Shown here one piece after another: positions 53,953-63,891 of a stretch of 64,000 bases of DNA. The position numbers and the translations under genes were made by a program. Origin of the DNA: JALEFZ01 sp964564415 (GTDB lineage: Bacteria; Bacteroidota; Bacteroidia; J057); the NCBI GenBank assembly GCA_964564415.1, contig CAZMAV010000004.1:124001-188000 (forward strand). The letters run 5' to 3'. A model generated the notes under the pieces. The model was given only the letters and a program-made list of their open reading frames with translations, made no database searches and had not been told where the DNA came from. How positions within the stretch are numbered: the stretch's first letter is position 1; each line of letters opens with the position of its first letter.

Positions 53953-53990
53953 TTAGCATAAAGATCGGTACTTCCCGACCCTTATGCTAA
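53953..53990. promoter_or_regulatory. Inverted repeat upstream of the lipoprotein operon
   Basis: TTAGCATAA (53953-53961) pairs with TTATGCTAA (53982-53990), with further inner pairing TCGG/CCGA. It is 60-97 bases before the lipoprotein start. No U-run follows on either side, so an operator is more likely than a terminator. Confidence 0.4.
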
Positions 53991-54086
53991 ACTAGTGTAA
54001 AATCTTTTAATATTGAATAATATTGAAGGAAGATAGGCTAATTTTGGCCTTATCGAACAGATTTTTGGCAGCTTTGGGCCTTTTTC

Positions 54087-54116
54087 AAAAAAAATCCGAT
54101 GCCAGAGACACCGGAT
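54087..54116 (-). terminator. Probable intrinsic terminator
   Basis: A 5-bp ATCCG/CGGAT stem (54094-54098 / 54112-54116) with a 13-base loop is followed on the minus strand by eight U. It lies 22 bases after the stop of the barrel protein gene at 54138. Confidence 0.5.
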
Positions 54117-54137
54117 CAGGTTGTGCTGTAACTTTTT

Positions 54138-54950
54138 TTATTTCAGATTCCAACGGGCAAAAATTCCGAAAGACTGAAGATTGGTACCGATCGCACTGCC
54201 CCCAAAGTGAAGCCGGTATCCATATCCGTAGCGAAGTTCTCCCCCTAATTCGAGGCGATTGAGGAGGGTTAGACTGGCTCCTGCCTGTGCATAAATGCGC
54301 TGCGAAATACCATTGGGCATTTCTTTATGGTCAGAAAAAAACTGGGGGTTGGATACTTCCTCATAATCACGACGGGCCAGACCTGTTTCGCTAAATGAGG
54401 AGAGCTGGGTCCGCTGATTATAGCTAGCCGAAATATGGAGGTCATTGGCAAAGTTGAATCCCAGGTTGGTCCCTACTCCTCCATAAACACTCAAAGGTCC
54501 AAGGCGAAGTCTTCGAATAATGGCCATATCGGCAGCAAGCTCATGGCCCCAGGCATCCAGGGTAAGGTACTCACTTTCATAAGATCCAAACTCATCTCGA
54601 GAATAGTAGGTGATGCCATCGATGCGGTTGATGACGGCAACCAGGGAAGTATGGACCTCCCAATTAGGCAGGAGAGAAGGCTCAAAGATGGCCTGTAACC
54701 TAAGGTGAGGATTCTCACAAATCCCTCCATAGACAGAAAGGTCGTCTGGATCCACACCTAATTCATCAAACAAGGCATCATAGCCAGACATTCGTATAAA
54801 GGACTCTCCTCCAAATCCCTGAATCATGTCCTGTTCCAGGCCCATGGACAAGCCAAAGCTCCTGAGTTTCCATCCCGAAAATAAGCCCTGTTGTGCATAG
54901 AGGCCCAAACCGAGACATGATACGATCGTAAATACCAGAATTTTTTTCAT
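54138..54950 (-). CDS. Predicted outer-membrane beta-barrel protein
   Basis: 270 aa with a signal peptide (ILVFTIVSCLGLGLYAQ) and regular amphipathic strands (LRLGPLSVYGGVGTNLGFNF, RLELGGELRYGYGYRLHF, SFGIFARWNLK at the end). No known family motif is recognised. It stands alone. Confidence 0.7.
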   Translation of the reverse strand: MKKILVFTIVSCLGLGLYAQQGLFSGWKLRSFGLSMGLEQDMIQGFGGESFIRMSGYDALFDELGVDPDDLSVYGGICENPHLRLQAIFEPSLLPNWEVHTSLVAVINRIDGITYYSRDEFGSYESEYLTLDAWGHELAADMAIIRRLRLGPLSVYGGVGTNLGFNFANDLHISASYNQRTQLSSFSETGLARRDYEEVSNPQFFSDHKEMPNGISQRIYAQAGASLTLLNRLELGGELRYGYGYRLHFGGSAIGTNLQSFGIFARWNLK

Positions 54951-55234
54951 GGTAGACTCACTTAATGGTTTAAATTACATGGTTAATGTCTTTCAAAATA
55001 GCTTGTTAAAGCCCAAGGGAAATAGTCAAAAATAATTGACCTTTAATTCCAAAAGCAGCATAAAAGCTGAGGCGATAACATTTCCATCCTTCATTCACCT
55101 GTTCAGACGTTTTGAAAATAAGAAATGCTGGGAAAAAAATGAAAAAATTATAATTGGGAGAGGGGGATATGAATCTAACAACTGCGCAGTAAAATAAAAG
55201 AGGAGGAATGCTGGGGATGGAGGCCTCCTTTAAC
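54951..55234. other. Intergenic region without a supported gene
   Basis: AT-rich; an 86-codon minus-strand ORF here (MVNLRIDHFFLL...) overlaps the clpX terminator and has low-complexity composition, so it is not called. Confidence 0.5.
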
Positions 55235-55269
55235 AAAAAAAAATGGTCAATCCGAAGATTGACCATTTT
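55235..55269 (-). terminator. Intrinsic terminator of clpP-clpX
   Basis: A 13-bp stem, AAAATGGTCAATC (55240-55252) with GATTGACCATTTT (55257-55269), has a CGAA loop and, on the minus strand, a long U-run from the A-tract at 55235-55243. It lies 26 bases after the clpX stop. Confidence 0.9.
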
Positions 55270-55295
55270 AAAAGCTCAATGTATGTTTACTTTCC

Positions 55296-56519
55296 TTAGC
55301 CAGCCTGTCTGAAATCGATCAGGTTTGCCGCTGAAAGCTTTTCTTCTGCAAGGTCTACGGTAATGTGGTAGTGTTCTTCCTTGCTGTCGGGCATTTCGTA
55401 CATAAGATCGAGCATGATGGCCTCAATAATGGAACGCAGTCCCCTGGCTCCAAGTTCGAGGTTGATGGCTCGCTGAACGATGGTATCAAGGACTCCCTCA
55501 TCAATGCTCAGGGTCTTGCCTTCCAGGTTGAACATTTTCTCGTACTGCTTCACCAGAGAATTTTTGGGCTCTATCAGTATTCGCCTCAAGGCCTTTTTGT
55601 CCAAGGGATTGAGGTAGGTGAGTACTGGCAGGCGGCCGATAATTTCGGGGATAAGCCCATAAGTCCTCAGGTCGGCAGGCTGTACGTAGCGGACCATATT
55701 ACTCTTGGAGACATTGTCAAACTTAGAAGATGAGCCATAACCGATGGTCTTGACTGAAATTCTATTGGCAATGGTGCGGTCCAAGCCTTCGAAGGCTCCT
55801 CCGCAAATAAAGAGTATATTTTTGGTATCGATCTGCACGAGGCTTTGTTCCGGATGTTTGCGTCCTCCTTTGGGGGGCACATTGGCTACGGAACCTTCGA
55901 GTAGCTTGAGCAGGGCTTGCTGCACACCTTCACCACTCACATCACGGGTAATAGAAGGATTGTCGGACTTCCGGGCGATCTTGTCTACCTCATCGATATA
56001 AATGATGCCTTTTTCGGCGGCTTCCACATCATAGTCAGCTTCCTGTAAGAGCCTGACGAGGATAGATTCCACATCTTCTCCCACATATCCAGCCTCGGTG
56101 AGTACGGTGGCATCGGCGATACAGAAAGGCACATTGAGGAAGCGGGCAATGGTCCTGGCGAGCAGAGTTTTACCTGTTCCGGTCTGTCCTACCATCAGCA
56201 CATTACTCTTTTCAAGCTCTACTCCATCCTCCTGGGCTTCCAGGGACATGATTCGGCGGTAGTGGTTGTATACCGATACGGAAAGAACTTTTTTAGCTTC
56301 CTCTTGCCCGATCACGTACTGGTCGAGGTGAGCCATGATTTCGCTGGGCCTCGGGATCCGATTGATGACCGTGTTGGGTTTTTCCTTGAATTCCTCTTCA
56401 ATGATCGTGTTGGCATGGGCCACACAATTTTCGCAGATGTGAGCCCCTCCGTAGCCAGCAAGGAGGATTCGTACTTCATGCTTTGACCGGCCACAGAAGG
56501 AACAGCTCTCGTTTCTCAT
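55296..56519 (-). CDS. clpX: ATP-dependent protease ATP-binding subunit ClpX
   Basis: 407 aa. The N-terminal zinc finger has Cys6, Cys9, Cys29 and Cys32 (SCSFCGRS, HICENC). Walker A is GQTGTGKT, Walker B IIYIDEVDKI, with the GYVGEDVE pore loop and the GAR(G)LRSI arginine-finger region. ClpX unfolds substrates and feeds them to ClpP. It begins 11 bases after clpP, forming an operon. Confidence 0.97.
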   Translation of the reverse strand: MRNESCSFCGRSKHEVRILLAGYGGAHICENCVAHANTIIEEEFKEKPNTVINRIPRPSEIMAHLDQYVIGQEEAKKVLSVSVYNHYRRIMSLEAQEDGVELEKSNVLMVGQTGTGKTLLARTIARFLNVPFCIADATVLTEAGYVGEDVESILVRLLQEADYDVEAAEKGIIYIDEVDKIARKSDNPSITRDVSGEGVQQALLKLLEGSVANVPPKGGRKHPEQSLVQIDTKNILFICGGAFEGLDRTIANRISVKTIGYGSSSKFDNVSKSNMVRYVQPADLRTYGLIPEIIGRLPVLTYLNPLDKKALRRILIEPKNSLVKQYEKMFNLEGKTLSIDEGVLDTIVQRAINLELGARGLRSIIEAIMLDLMYEMPDSKEEHYHITVDLAEEKLSAANLIDFRQAG

Positions 56520-56530
56520 TATAAAGTTTA

Positions 56531-57259
56531 TTATTCAGCTGAAGAAGCACCACCGAGGACCTCATCGACCAAGCCATATTCTTTGGCGTCTTTGGAAGTG
56601 AACCAGTTGTCGCGGTCGGAGTCTTTTTCGATGGTCTCGATGTCTTTCTTTGTATGACGGGCGATGATGGTGTAGAGTTCATTTTTTACCCGGTTCATCT
56701 CATTTACGTAGATGTTGAGGTCTGCAGCCTGCCCCTGTGTACCACCCAGTGGCTGGTGAATCATCACGCGTGAGTGAGTCAAAGCAGATCGCTTACCTTC
56801 TGCACCGGCAGTCAAAAGGACAGAACCCATAGAAGCGGCCATACCTGTTACGATGGTGGCTACATCAGGGCTTACCAACTGCATGGTATCATAGATTCCC
56901 AGGCCGTCATAGACTGAACCTCCTGGAGAATTGATGTAGATGTTGATATCTTTGCTGCTGTCAGTAGACTGTAAAAAGAGCAATTGTGCACTCACAATGT
57001 TGGCAACCTGAGGCATGATAGCCATACCAAGGAAAATGATTCTGTCCATCATCAGACGTGAAAACACATCCATGGCTATGACATTCATCTGCCTCTCCTC
57101 AATGATGTTTGGGGTAAGGCCGTAGATGCCGTTAATGTTAGGAGAAGAAGTGAATTGCTTGTCCACCTCCTTCTGATAATCATGCAAGGTCATGGAACTT
57201 TTGCCCATGTGCATGGACCAATATTTTTGAAACTCGTTGTTTGGCATAGAATCCATCAT
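56531..57259 (-). CDS. clpP: ATP-dependent Clp protease proteolytic subunit
   Basis: 242 aa serine protease. Catalytic Ser143 in GMAASMGS and His168 in VMIHQPLGG are present. The mature domain starts near PNIIEERQM; a ~50-residue N-terminal extension (MMDSMPNNEFQKYW...) is longer than in E. coli ClpP (207 aa) and may be a propeptide. First gene of clpP-clpX; trigger factor is not adjacent here. Confidence 0.96.
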   Translation of the reverse strand: MMDSMPNNEFQKYWSMHMGKSSMTLHDYQKEVDKQFTSSPNINGIYGLTPNIIEERQMNVIAMDVFSRLMMDRIIFLGMAIMPQVANIVSAQLLFLQSTDSSKDINIYINSPGGSVYDGLGIYDTMQLVSPDVATIVTGMAASMGSVLLTAGAEGKRSALTHSRVMIHQPLGGTQGQAADLNIYVNEMNRVKNELYTIIARHTKKDIETIEKDSDRDNWFTSKDAKEYGLVDEVLGGASSAE

Positions 57260-57622
57260 ATATCCTGAATTGATAAAGGTAAAAATTATTTAACGATAAA
57301 TGCTAATCTGGCTGTGAGAAAGTAAGGTCAGACAGAGAATCCAGATATGAGGTCAACCCTCTTCAACATCCGGCTTTTCTCGACAGACATTTTCTTTCTC
57401 GGCAGTAAACTCAGGGCAGGTGAATTCGTTTTTTACATGTTGGCAAATCTTGTTTAAGACTGCCTTGCGGCCTACCACTTAGGTGGAAAGTTTGACCATT
57501 TACTCCTTCATTTGCCTCGATTTACGTTTTACACAGGAATAACAATGGTTCAACGGTTTTTGTGACATCTTCCTCAGAAAACTTTTATCTTTATTTGATA
57601 ACCTTTACCAATCATAAAATAT
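57260..57622. other. Divergent intergenic region
   Basis: 363 bases between clpP (minus) and the protease gene (plus). TACCTTTA about 20 bases before clpP and TATCTTTA near 57590 are near-matches to the -7 element without a correctly spaced -33. No ORF or RNA is supported. Confidence 0.5.
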
Positions 57623-60600
57623 ATGCTAGGCCGAATCTGCTTAGGACTATTTTTTGGTCTTTTCTCCCTTTCCTCCCAGGCTCAGAAAATCCAGCATACC
57701 CCCACCGACGAGTACCTCCCGGGCAAGCTGATCTTCAGGATATCTCCTGAGTTCGATCAGCTTTGCAAAGGCGAACAAATTCTCTTGCCCGGTTGGGAAG
57801 ATTTCATCCAGCAAATTCCCGAAGCAAGGGTAAGCCAGGCTTTTCCCCACCTTTCCTTCCATCCAAAAACTCAGATGGTTTCCCTTTCTGAAGCCCCCAA
57901 CCTTGCTGCTATCTATTATCTTTCTTTTGATCAGGATCTCTCCGTGTTTGCCGTACAGGCTTACCTCTCCCAGCACGAGGCCATTCTCTATGCAGAACCC
58001 TGGTACCTCCAGCAGCTTTTCTACCAGCCCTCAGATATTCAGGCCGACACCTCCACCAACAGGAATCTCATGTGGCACCTCAGCCCCATCATGGCCCGAG
58101 AAGCCTGGGACCTAGAAAGGAACGATACTACCGTAAAGGTGGGCATCATTGACTCCGGAACCTGGAGCGACCACCCGGACCTGAAGGACAACATTTCCTA
58201 CAATTATGACGACCCCATCGACGGACGCGACAACGACTTTGATGGGTATATTGACAATTTTGAAGGCTGGGATTTTGGGGGCAGTCAGAGTGGGCAGATC
58301 GTTGGAGACAACAATCCCTCCATTGGAAATGTCCATGGGCTCTGGGTCACAGGTATCATCGGAGCCACCGCCGACAATGGAATCGGCATTCCAGGCCTCT
58401 GTTTCAACTGCGAATATATCCCCATCAAGGCCAGTTCGGACGATCGTGCCGGAATCAGCCATGGCTATCAGGGAATTATATACGCCGTCGAGCAGGGAGC
58501 CTCCGTAGTCAACTGCTCCTGGGGAGGGTTTATTCAATCTGATTTTGGAAGGGATGTCATCAACTATACCACCGAGATCAGAGGGGTAGCCGTAGTCGCC
58601 GCCTGTGGAAACAGCGGCTCTGATAGCCCCTTCTACCCAGCCGCTTACCCTAACGTAATTTCAGTAGCTAATTCCTCCTATCAGGATAGCCTTTTCAGAA
58701 ATTCTACCTATCACTACAGTGTGGACATGAGCGCTCCGGGAAACAATATCAGGAGTACCTTCGATGTAGACAATTACTGGGCCTGGGGGGGAACTTCTGC
58801 AGCGTCTCCTGTAGTCGCTGCTACCGTTGCCCTTACCAAGGCGCATTTTCCTCAGCTTACAGGTTTTCAGGCAGCACAGCGAGTCAGGGTCACCACCGAC
58901 GATACCTACGACGTCAATCCCGCTTTTATAGACAAGATCGGAACAGGGAGGGTCAATATGTACAAGGCTCTATCCGCAGGTCCCCTAGCCTCTATTCGCC
59001 TTCAGTCCCACGAATTTACCGGGCCGGGGGGAGAGCAAAATTTTCTGCCTGGAGATACCCTCTTCCTTTCCGGAAGATGGCTCAATTACCTCAGCCGTAC
59101 CGAAAACCTAAACATCTCTTGTCTGGAAGGCTCCGAAAGTAATTTTACCGAAGCGGTGGAAAGTCAGAGCTTCCTTGGAAGGGTTGAAGGAGAGACGCTA
59201 TTTCAGTTGGAGGAAGGCTTTGCCTTTATTCTGAAGGATTCTATCCCATTTAATACCACCATATCCTTCAGGCTGACCTATACCGATACATCCCTGGGCT
59301 ACCATGATTTCGAATATGTAGAGGTTGAGGTCAATCCTATTCATCTTGACATCCGCGAAAACAGGCTACACACCACCGGCATCAGCAACGGAAGTTTTGG
59401 TTTCGACGGTCTTTCCTCCGGCAGAAGCGGCCTGGGAGTGAGGCTGGACCGCCGGGCAAATGTACTTTTCGAGGGTGGACTCCTGGTCTCAGACAACTCG
59501 GGACGGGTATCAGACCGCATTCGCAACAATCAGTTCAGAGATGATGATTTCAGGGTGATTGACCGAATTGAGCGTGATTATGAGGAGAGGGACTTCCTGG
59601 CGGCCTACGCTTCCTTTGATGACAGCCTGGCTCCACAGCCTATCGGCCTGAAGATCAAGCAGGATATTTTTGCCTCCAATGATCCTGAGGTTTCTTCGGT
59701 CGTCTTTTTCCGATACATTTTGGAAAATCAATCTTCGAATCCCTTGCCCGACCTTTACGCTGGTCTCTATGCTGACTGGGACATCGGCCTTAGCTTTTCC
59801 ACCCAGGGCAATCCCATTACCCGCAATGCTGCCGACTACGACGAAAACTATAAACTAGGCTATACCTATGAAATAGGGGGAGAATATCCCAGCTATTACG
59901 GTATTGCCTTGTTGGGTTCTCAGGGCTTTCATACCCGAGCCATAGGGAATCAGCAGGGCAGTTCCTACTCCAATGGAGCCAAGTTTGATTACCTACGCAG
60001 CCTGCCTGCTCCCAACACAGGGAGGGCGGGAGCTTTGGAAGGTGGCCTAGATGTAGCCCAATTCGTCTCCGCCGGACCTTTAGATTTATTTGCCCAACAA
60101 AAAGACACCCTCGTTTTTCTGCTCCTGGCCAGCGACAGCCTGCGAGGCCTACAAGAAGCCATCGATGAAGCAAGAATCTACTATCCCTGCAACATCCTAA
60201 AACAGCGGCCCCAAGTGGCTTTTGAGATAGATTCTCCAGATCCCAAGGTCGGAAGTCCCGTTTCCTTTAGCGACAATAATCCCGGTGCCGACCGCTGGAA
60301 CTGGGACTTTGGCAATGGAGAAAGCTCGGATTCCCGGACTCCCAGCATCACCTTCAAGACCCCGGGTTTCTATGAAGTAAGCTTGAAAGTAGGTAGAGGG
60401 GTCTGCGAAACTCAGTTTACCCAGATCATAGAAGTATCCGGGCCCACTCAAATAGAAAACGAGCTTCTCGAGGGGCTTTTCCTCTATCCCAATCCTCATC
60501 AGGGCAGGATAAAGCTCAGACATCAAAGACTATCGGGACTCCCATGCGAACTCAGCCTACTGAATAGCCTGGGGCAGAAGTTGTGGTCAGAAAGGAAGAT

Positions 60601-60718
60601 ACTCATAGGAGAGGAGAGCCCAATCAACCTTCCTAATGGCCTGGCTCCCGGAGTCTATACCCTCCTTCTGAGGAGTAATGAGGGGAGTAAAGTCTTCAAA
60701 TTGAGCCATCGCCCTTAA
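57623..60718 (+). CDS. Secreted subtilisin-like S8 protease with PKD and T9SS domains
   Basis: 1031 aa: signal peptide (LGLFFGLFSLSSQA), a ~120-residue propeptide-like part, then an S8 catalytic domain with Asp177 (VGIIDSGTW), His238 (VHGLWVTG), oxyanion Asn330 (AACGNSGSD) and Ser392 (GGTSAASPVVAA). After beta domains comes a PKD domain (WDFGNGESSDSRTPSITF) and a C-terminal T9SS tail (LFLYPNPHQGRIKL, GVYTLLLRS). The HGTHVAG motif is HGLWVTG here. Probably exported by T9SS as an extracellular peptidase. Confidence 0.9.
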   Translation: MLGRICLGLFFGLFSLSSQAQKIQHTPTDEYLPGKLIFRISPEFDQLCKGEQILLPGWEDFIQQIPEARVSQAFPHLSFHPKTQMVSLSEAPNLAAIYYLSFDQDLSVFAVQAYLSQHEAILYAEPWYLQQLFYQPSDIQADTSTNRNLMWHLSPIMAREAWDLERNDTTVKVGIIDSGTWSDHPDLKDNISYNYDDPIDGRDNDFDGYIDNFEGWDFGGSQSGQIVGDNNPSIGNVHGLWVTGIIGATADNGIGIPGLCFNCEYIPIKASSDDRAGISHGYQGIIYAVEQGASVVNCSWGGFIQSDFGRDVINYTTEIRGVAVVAACGNSGSDSPFYPAAYPNVISVANSSYQDSLFRNSTYHYSVDMSAPGNNIRSTFDVDNYWAWGGTSAASPVVAATVALTKAHFPQLTGFQAAQRVRVTTDDTYDVNPAFIDKIGTGRVNMYKALSAGPLASIRLQSHEFTGPGGEQNFLPGDTLFLSGRWLNYLSRTENLNISCLEGSESNFTEAVESQSFLGRVEGETLFQLEEGFAFILKDSIPFNTTISFRLTYTDTSLGYHDFEYVEVEVNPIHLDIRENRLHTTGISNGSFGFDGLSSGRSGLGVRLDRRANVLFEGGLLVSDNSGRVSDRIRNNQFRDDDFRVIDRIERDYEERDFLAAYASFDDSLAPQPIGLKIKQDIFASNDPEVSSVVFFRYILENQSSNPLPDLYAGLYADWDIGLSFSTQGNPITRNAADYDENYKLGYTYEIGGEYPSYYGIALLGSQGFHTRAIGNQQGSSYSNGAKFDYLRSLPAPNTGRAGALEGGLDVAQFVSAGPLDLFAQQKDTLVFLLLASDSLRGLQEAIDEARIYYPCNILKQRPQVAFEIDSPDPKVGSPVSFSDNNPGADRWNWDFGNGESSDSRTPSITFKTPGFYEVSLKVGRGVCETQFTQIIEVSGPTQIENELLEGLFLYPNPHQGRIKLRHQRLSGLPCELSLLNSLGQKLWSERKILIGEESPINLPNGLAPGVYTLLLRSNEGSKVFKLSHRP

Positions 60719-60793
60719 ACTCCTCCTCCTTTCGGTACTTCTTGGGTGTTTCTATAAAGGCCCATTCAGGTTTAATCTTTTAGGTTAAAGGAA

Positions 60794-60834
60794 AAGCGGC
60801 ACCTGGATGAAAATCGTCCGTTTACCGCTCTTTT
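60794..60834. terminator. Weak bidirectional terminator between convergent genes
   Basis: AGCGG (60794-60798) pairs with CCGCT (60824-60828) around a 25-base loop; T-rich sequence follows on the plus side and TTTTCC on the minus side. It sits between the S8 protease and UspA genes. Confidence 0.4.
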
Positions 60835-60857
60835 ATTTAAGTATTTCAAAAGTCAGG

Positions 60858-61763
60858 TTAATTGGCTTTTGCTTTTTTTAATATTCCTTCGTTTTGAGTC
60901 TCTGCATGGAAAATCAGCAGTGGGATTTTGGTTTCATAAATCATCCTGTGTGTCTTGCTGGGGTTGAAAAGCCGCTCAAAAAAGCCCCTTTGGTGAGTAG
61001 TCATAGCCAGCATATCAATTCCATAATCCTCGATCTGTTCTTCCAGGCCTTCGAAGAGGTTTTCTTCGCCTTCTACGAGGAAGCGCATATCTGCCTCAGG
61101 GTGGCTCTTCCTGATGTGGTCTTCCAGGACGTCCCTGAGCACATTAAACTGGGCTTGGGGATAGTCCCTGCCTTTATCATTGAAAATGAAGCTCACAAAG
61201 AGTCGGGCAGGTTTGTTTTCAAAAAGGTTCATGAAAGCCGTAATCTTTTCCCCATCCACCCGGTCAAAGTTAGAGGCGTAGAGCAGTTGGTTGGGTGTCT
61301 CAAAGCGATAATGGCGGGGCACGATGAGTACCGGGACCTGGCTTTTGTTTACCACACCCTGTGAGACGCTCCCGGTGATCCATTTGAGGAATCGGGGGAT
61401 CTGCCTGGGGGTCATGATGATGACGTCAGCCTCTTTTTCCAGGGCTTTGTCAGAAATGGCCCTTTCGGGAAAGGCCTCGTCCATGTCTACTTCAATTCTA
61501 ACATCGGGATACCTTTTTCTCAGGTCATCCACCAGTTCATCCATCTGAGACTTCAGATGGTCAATGACATCCTGGGAGACATAGGCGTGGGGTTCATGCT
61601 GCCTGTGTCCTTCCAGAGTGGGTACATCAATGGGAGTAAAGGGAAAGACATAGGCATGAAAAAGGTGGACCTCGGCATGGATATTTTGAGCCAATTGCAA
61701 GGCGTAGTCAGCCGCATAGGTGGCATCCTTGTCGAAATCGATGGGAACGAATAATTTTTTCAT
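60858..61763 (-). CDS. Tandem-domain universal stress protein
   Basis: 301 aa with two UspA-like domains. Domain 1 begins MKKLFVPIDFDKDATYA and has the nucleotide-binding-like loop TGSVSQGVVNKSQVPVLIV; domain 2 begins near NQLLYASNFDRVDGEKI and ends FNPSKTHRMIYETKIPLLIF. Such proteins help survive stress or starvation; the target is unknown. It has a long upstream region shared with the MarR gene. Confidence 0.88.
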   Translation of the reverse strand: MKKLFVPIDFDKDATYAADYALQLAQNIHAEVHLFHAYVFPFTPIDVPTLEGHRQHEPHAYVSQDVIDHLKSQMDELVDDLRKRYPDVRIEVDMDEAFPERAISDKALEKEADVIIMTPRQIPRFLKWITGSVSQGVVNKSQVPVLIVPRHYRFETPNQLLYASNFDRVDGEKITAFMNLFENKPARLFVSFIFNDKGRDYPQAQFNVLRDVLEDHIRKSHPEADMRFLVEGEENLFEGLEEQIEDYGIDMLAMTTHQRGFFERLFNPSKTHRMIYETKIPLLIFHAETQNEGILKKAKAN

Positions 61764-62287
61764 ATCGTGTAGCTTAATCCTTAAAGTTCATATTCTCGAC
61801 TCTATGATAAAGAGGAGGGGGCTGTTTGGATATGACATCAATCATGGAGCCAGGTGAATTATCTCAATTTGATTCTATTCCTAAAGCCGAATTGGTAAGG
61901 AGATTTCTACTCACAAAAAAGAAAGTCAAAATTGCTACTTTCAAATTTTGGAGTTTTTTTCAATGCATATCCCCTAAATTTTAAACTATTCATTTACAGA
62001 ATAATCTCAAGTACACATTTTTTTTATTAAAATATTTTGAACAAAAACACTGATTAACAATCAATTAAACAGAAAAATAAAAAAAAACCTATTTTGAATA
62101 GTTGTTCTATTTTTAAATTTGTTGTATAATTGCCCAGTCAAATTACCAAATTTGGATGTATATATACTTTATAAGTTCTTTTCACTAAAAAACTTCTGAT
62201 TCGGCAATTATAAGTGTCAAATCATTAGCCTAATGCCTACGAAATACGCCCCTAGTACCTACAACAAACAATAATGTTCCCCCTGAC
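61764..62287. other. Long AT-rich divergent promoter region
   Basis: 524 bases between the Usp gene (minus) and the MarR gene (plus), very AT-rich from 61900 to 62200. It contains one good promoter (62093-62121, plus). No gene is supported. Confidence 0.55.
62093..62121 (+). promoter_or_regulatory. Bacteroidota-type promoter of the MarR gene
   Basis: TTTG (62093-62096), 17 bases, TAAATTTG (62114-62121): an exact -7 match with slightly short spacing. The predicted start near 62128 gives a leader of about 160 bases. Confidence 0.55.
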
Positions 62288-62749
62288 ATGAGTACTGTAG
62301 ACATTGTTCCTAACAATCCATCCTTCGCTCAACTCGAAAAAGCCTTTTTCCTCCTCAGTGAGTTAAATCGCAAGCACCATGAATACATCAAAGCCAAATA
62401 CAAGATCAATGGCCTGGAAATGGAAATCATCCAATTAATCGAGATAGAAGGGCGTAAAAAGATGAAAGAAATTGGAAATTACTTTAACGTTAAACTGAGT
62501 ACCCTGACATCAATTATCGATAAGATCGAAAAGCAGCGCCTGGTCAAACGTGTCAATTCCAGCAATGATCGTAGGGTTGTCTACCTTGAGGTAACCAAAA
62601 AGGGTCAGAAGCTTTACCAGGATTACACTGAACATGTAAAAGCCATTTCCAACATGCTTCAGTCAGAGATGGACAGCAATGAAATAAGTGTTCTCATCTC
62701 CGGTCTTACAACCATGAGCCAGTTTGTAGACGGTAGCGACCCATCCTAG
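62288..62749 (+). CDS. MarR-family transcriptional regulator
   Basis: 153 aa winged helix protein: helices (SFAQLEKAFFLLSELNRK), recognition region (MKEIGNYFNVKLSTLTSIID), wing (KRVNSSNDRRVVYLEVTKKG) and C-terminal dimerisation helix. MarR proteins repress neighbouring or efflux genes and release on ligand binding. The following methyltransferase or the divergent Usp gene are possible targets. Confidence 0.88.
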   Translation: MSTVDIVPNNPSFAQLEKAFFLLSELNRKHHEYIKAKYKINGLEMEIIQLIEIEGRKKMKEIGNYFNVKLSTLTSIIDKIEKQRLVKRVNSSNDRRVVYLEVTKKGQKLYQDYTEHVKAISNMLQSEMDSNEISVLISGLTTMSQFVDGSDPS

Positions 62750-62907
62750 CGCGGCCCTGGCCCGAGCTACCCCACCTACATTTCAAAGAAATCCTTTCAC
62801 ATCTCTGGATCAAGAGACAGGAATTAATCCCATCCGGAAGCTAAACTTTTGGATGGGATACTGCTGTTTATTGAGGAAAAGTTCTTTTTTTTCTTCTATT
62901 TCACAGT

Positions 62908-63654
62908 ATGAAATCAGATTCCGAGTGGTTCGAAAACTGGTTTGACAGCCCCTATTATCCAATTCTCTATCAAAATCGTGACGAGGCAGAGGCCAGTTTC
63001 TTCCTGGAGGGCTTGTTTGATCATCTTTTTGATCCCAAAGGCAAGAAAGTATTAGACCTGGCTTGTGGCAAGGGCAGGTATAGCCGCAAGCTGAATCAAT
63101 TGGGCTGCCAGACTTTTGGGTTTGACATATCTTCCAGGCGAATCGCAGAAGCAAAAGCCCTCTCTTCTCCCGACATTGACTATCGTCTTCACGATATGCG
63201 CCTCCCTTTTCCTGTGAGGGATTTCGACCTCATTCTCAACCTATTTACCAGCTTTGGATACTTCTCTACCCTGGAGGAAAATGAAGCTGTCCTTAGGCAT
63301 TGCTACGAAGCTTTGCTTCCAGGGGCTTATTTTATCCTGGATTATCTGAATGTTTCCTTTATTTCTCGTAACCTTATAACTGAAGAATCGAAAAGTATCA
63401 AGGGGATTGATTTTCAGATAAGGAGATATATCGAGGGAGAAAAAATCTTCAAGGAAATAAAAATAAATGATCAGGAGGATCGTTTGACCTTTGTTGAAAG
63501 AATTCAGGCCTTAAGAGAAAAAGAATTGAAAAAGCTACTGAATTCCTGTGGTTTTCACATCAAAAAGACCTGGGGCAACTACCAAGGCTGTCCCTTTTAT
63601 CCCCTGCAGAGCCCACGACTGATCACCTTTTCCCAAAAAATACTGCCAGAATAG
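62908..63654 (+). CDS. Class I SAM-dependent methyltransferase
   Basis: 248 aa. Motif I is KVLDLACGKGRYS, then FGFDISSRRI, DIDYRLHDMRLPF, FDLILNLFTSFGYF and AYFILDYLN, matching small-molecule methyltransferases of the UbiE/TehB-like group. The substrate is unknown. It lies 158 bases after the MarR gene on the same strand. Confidence 0.85.
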   Translation: MKSDSEWFENWFDSPYYPILYQNRDEAEASFFLEGLFDHLFDPKGKKVLDLACGKGRYSRKLNQLGCQTFGFDISSRRIAEAKALSSPDIDYRLHDMRLPFPVRDFDLILNLFTSFGYFSTLEENEAVLRHCYEALLPGAYFILDYLNVSFISRNLITEESKSIKGIDFQIRRYIEGEKIFKEIKINDQEDRLTFVERIQALREKELKKLLNSCGFHIKKTWGNYQGCPFYPLQSPRLITFSQKILPE

Positions 63655-63891
63655 GTAATTTCTTACGATAGCAAGTATTATTGACTCCATTGTCATTAAC
63701 TTAGATCAAAAATTACCGTATTTTGGAATATACCAAAAAGAGATAAGGCAAAGCAGTCAGTCTCACCGACTCACGAGCCTCACCTCGATTTTGGTAAAAG
63801 TGGAATTTTTAATTTTTTCTGTTAATTATTCCCAATTTGTATTATTTTGCAGATCGTCAAATATCATTGTTCTTAAAATTGTACGAGCCAG

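Noticed and set aside
55006..55266. 86-codon minus-strand ORF
   Set aside because: It begins in the clpX terminator stem and is low-complexity and hydrophobic by AT bias.
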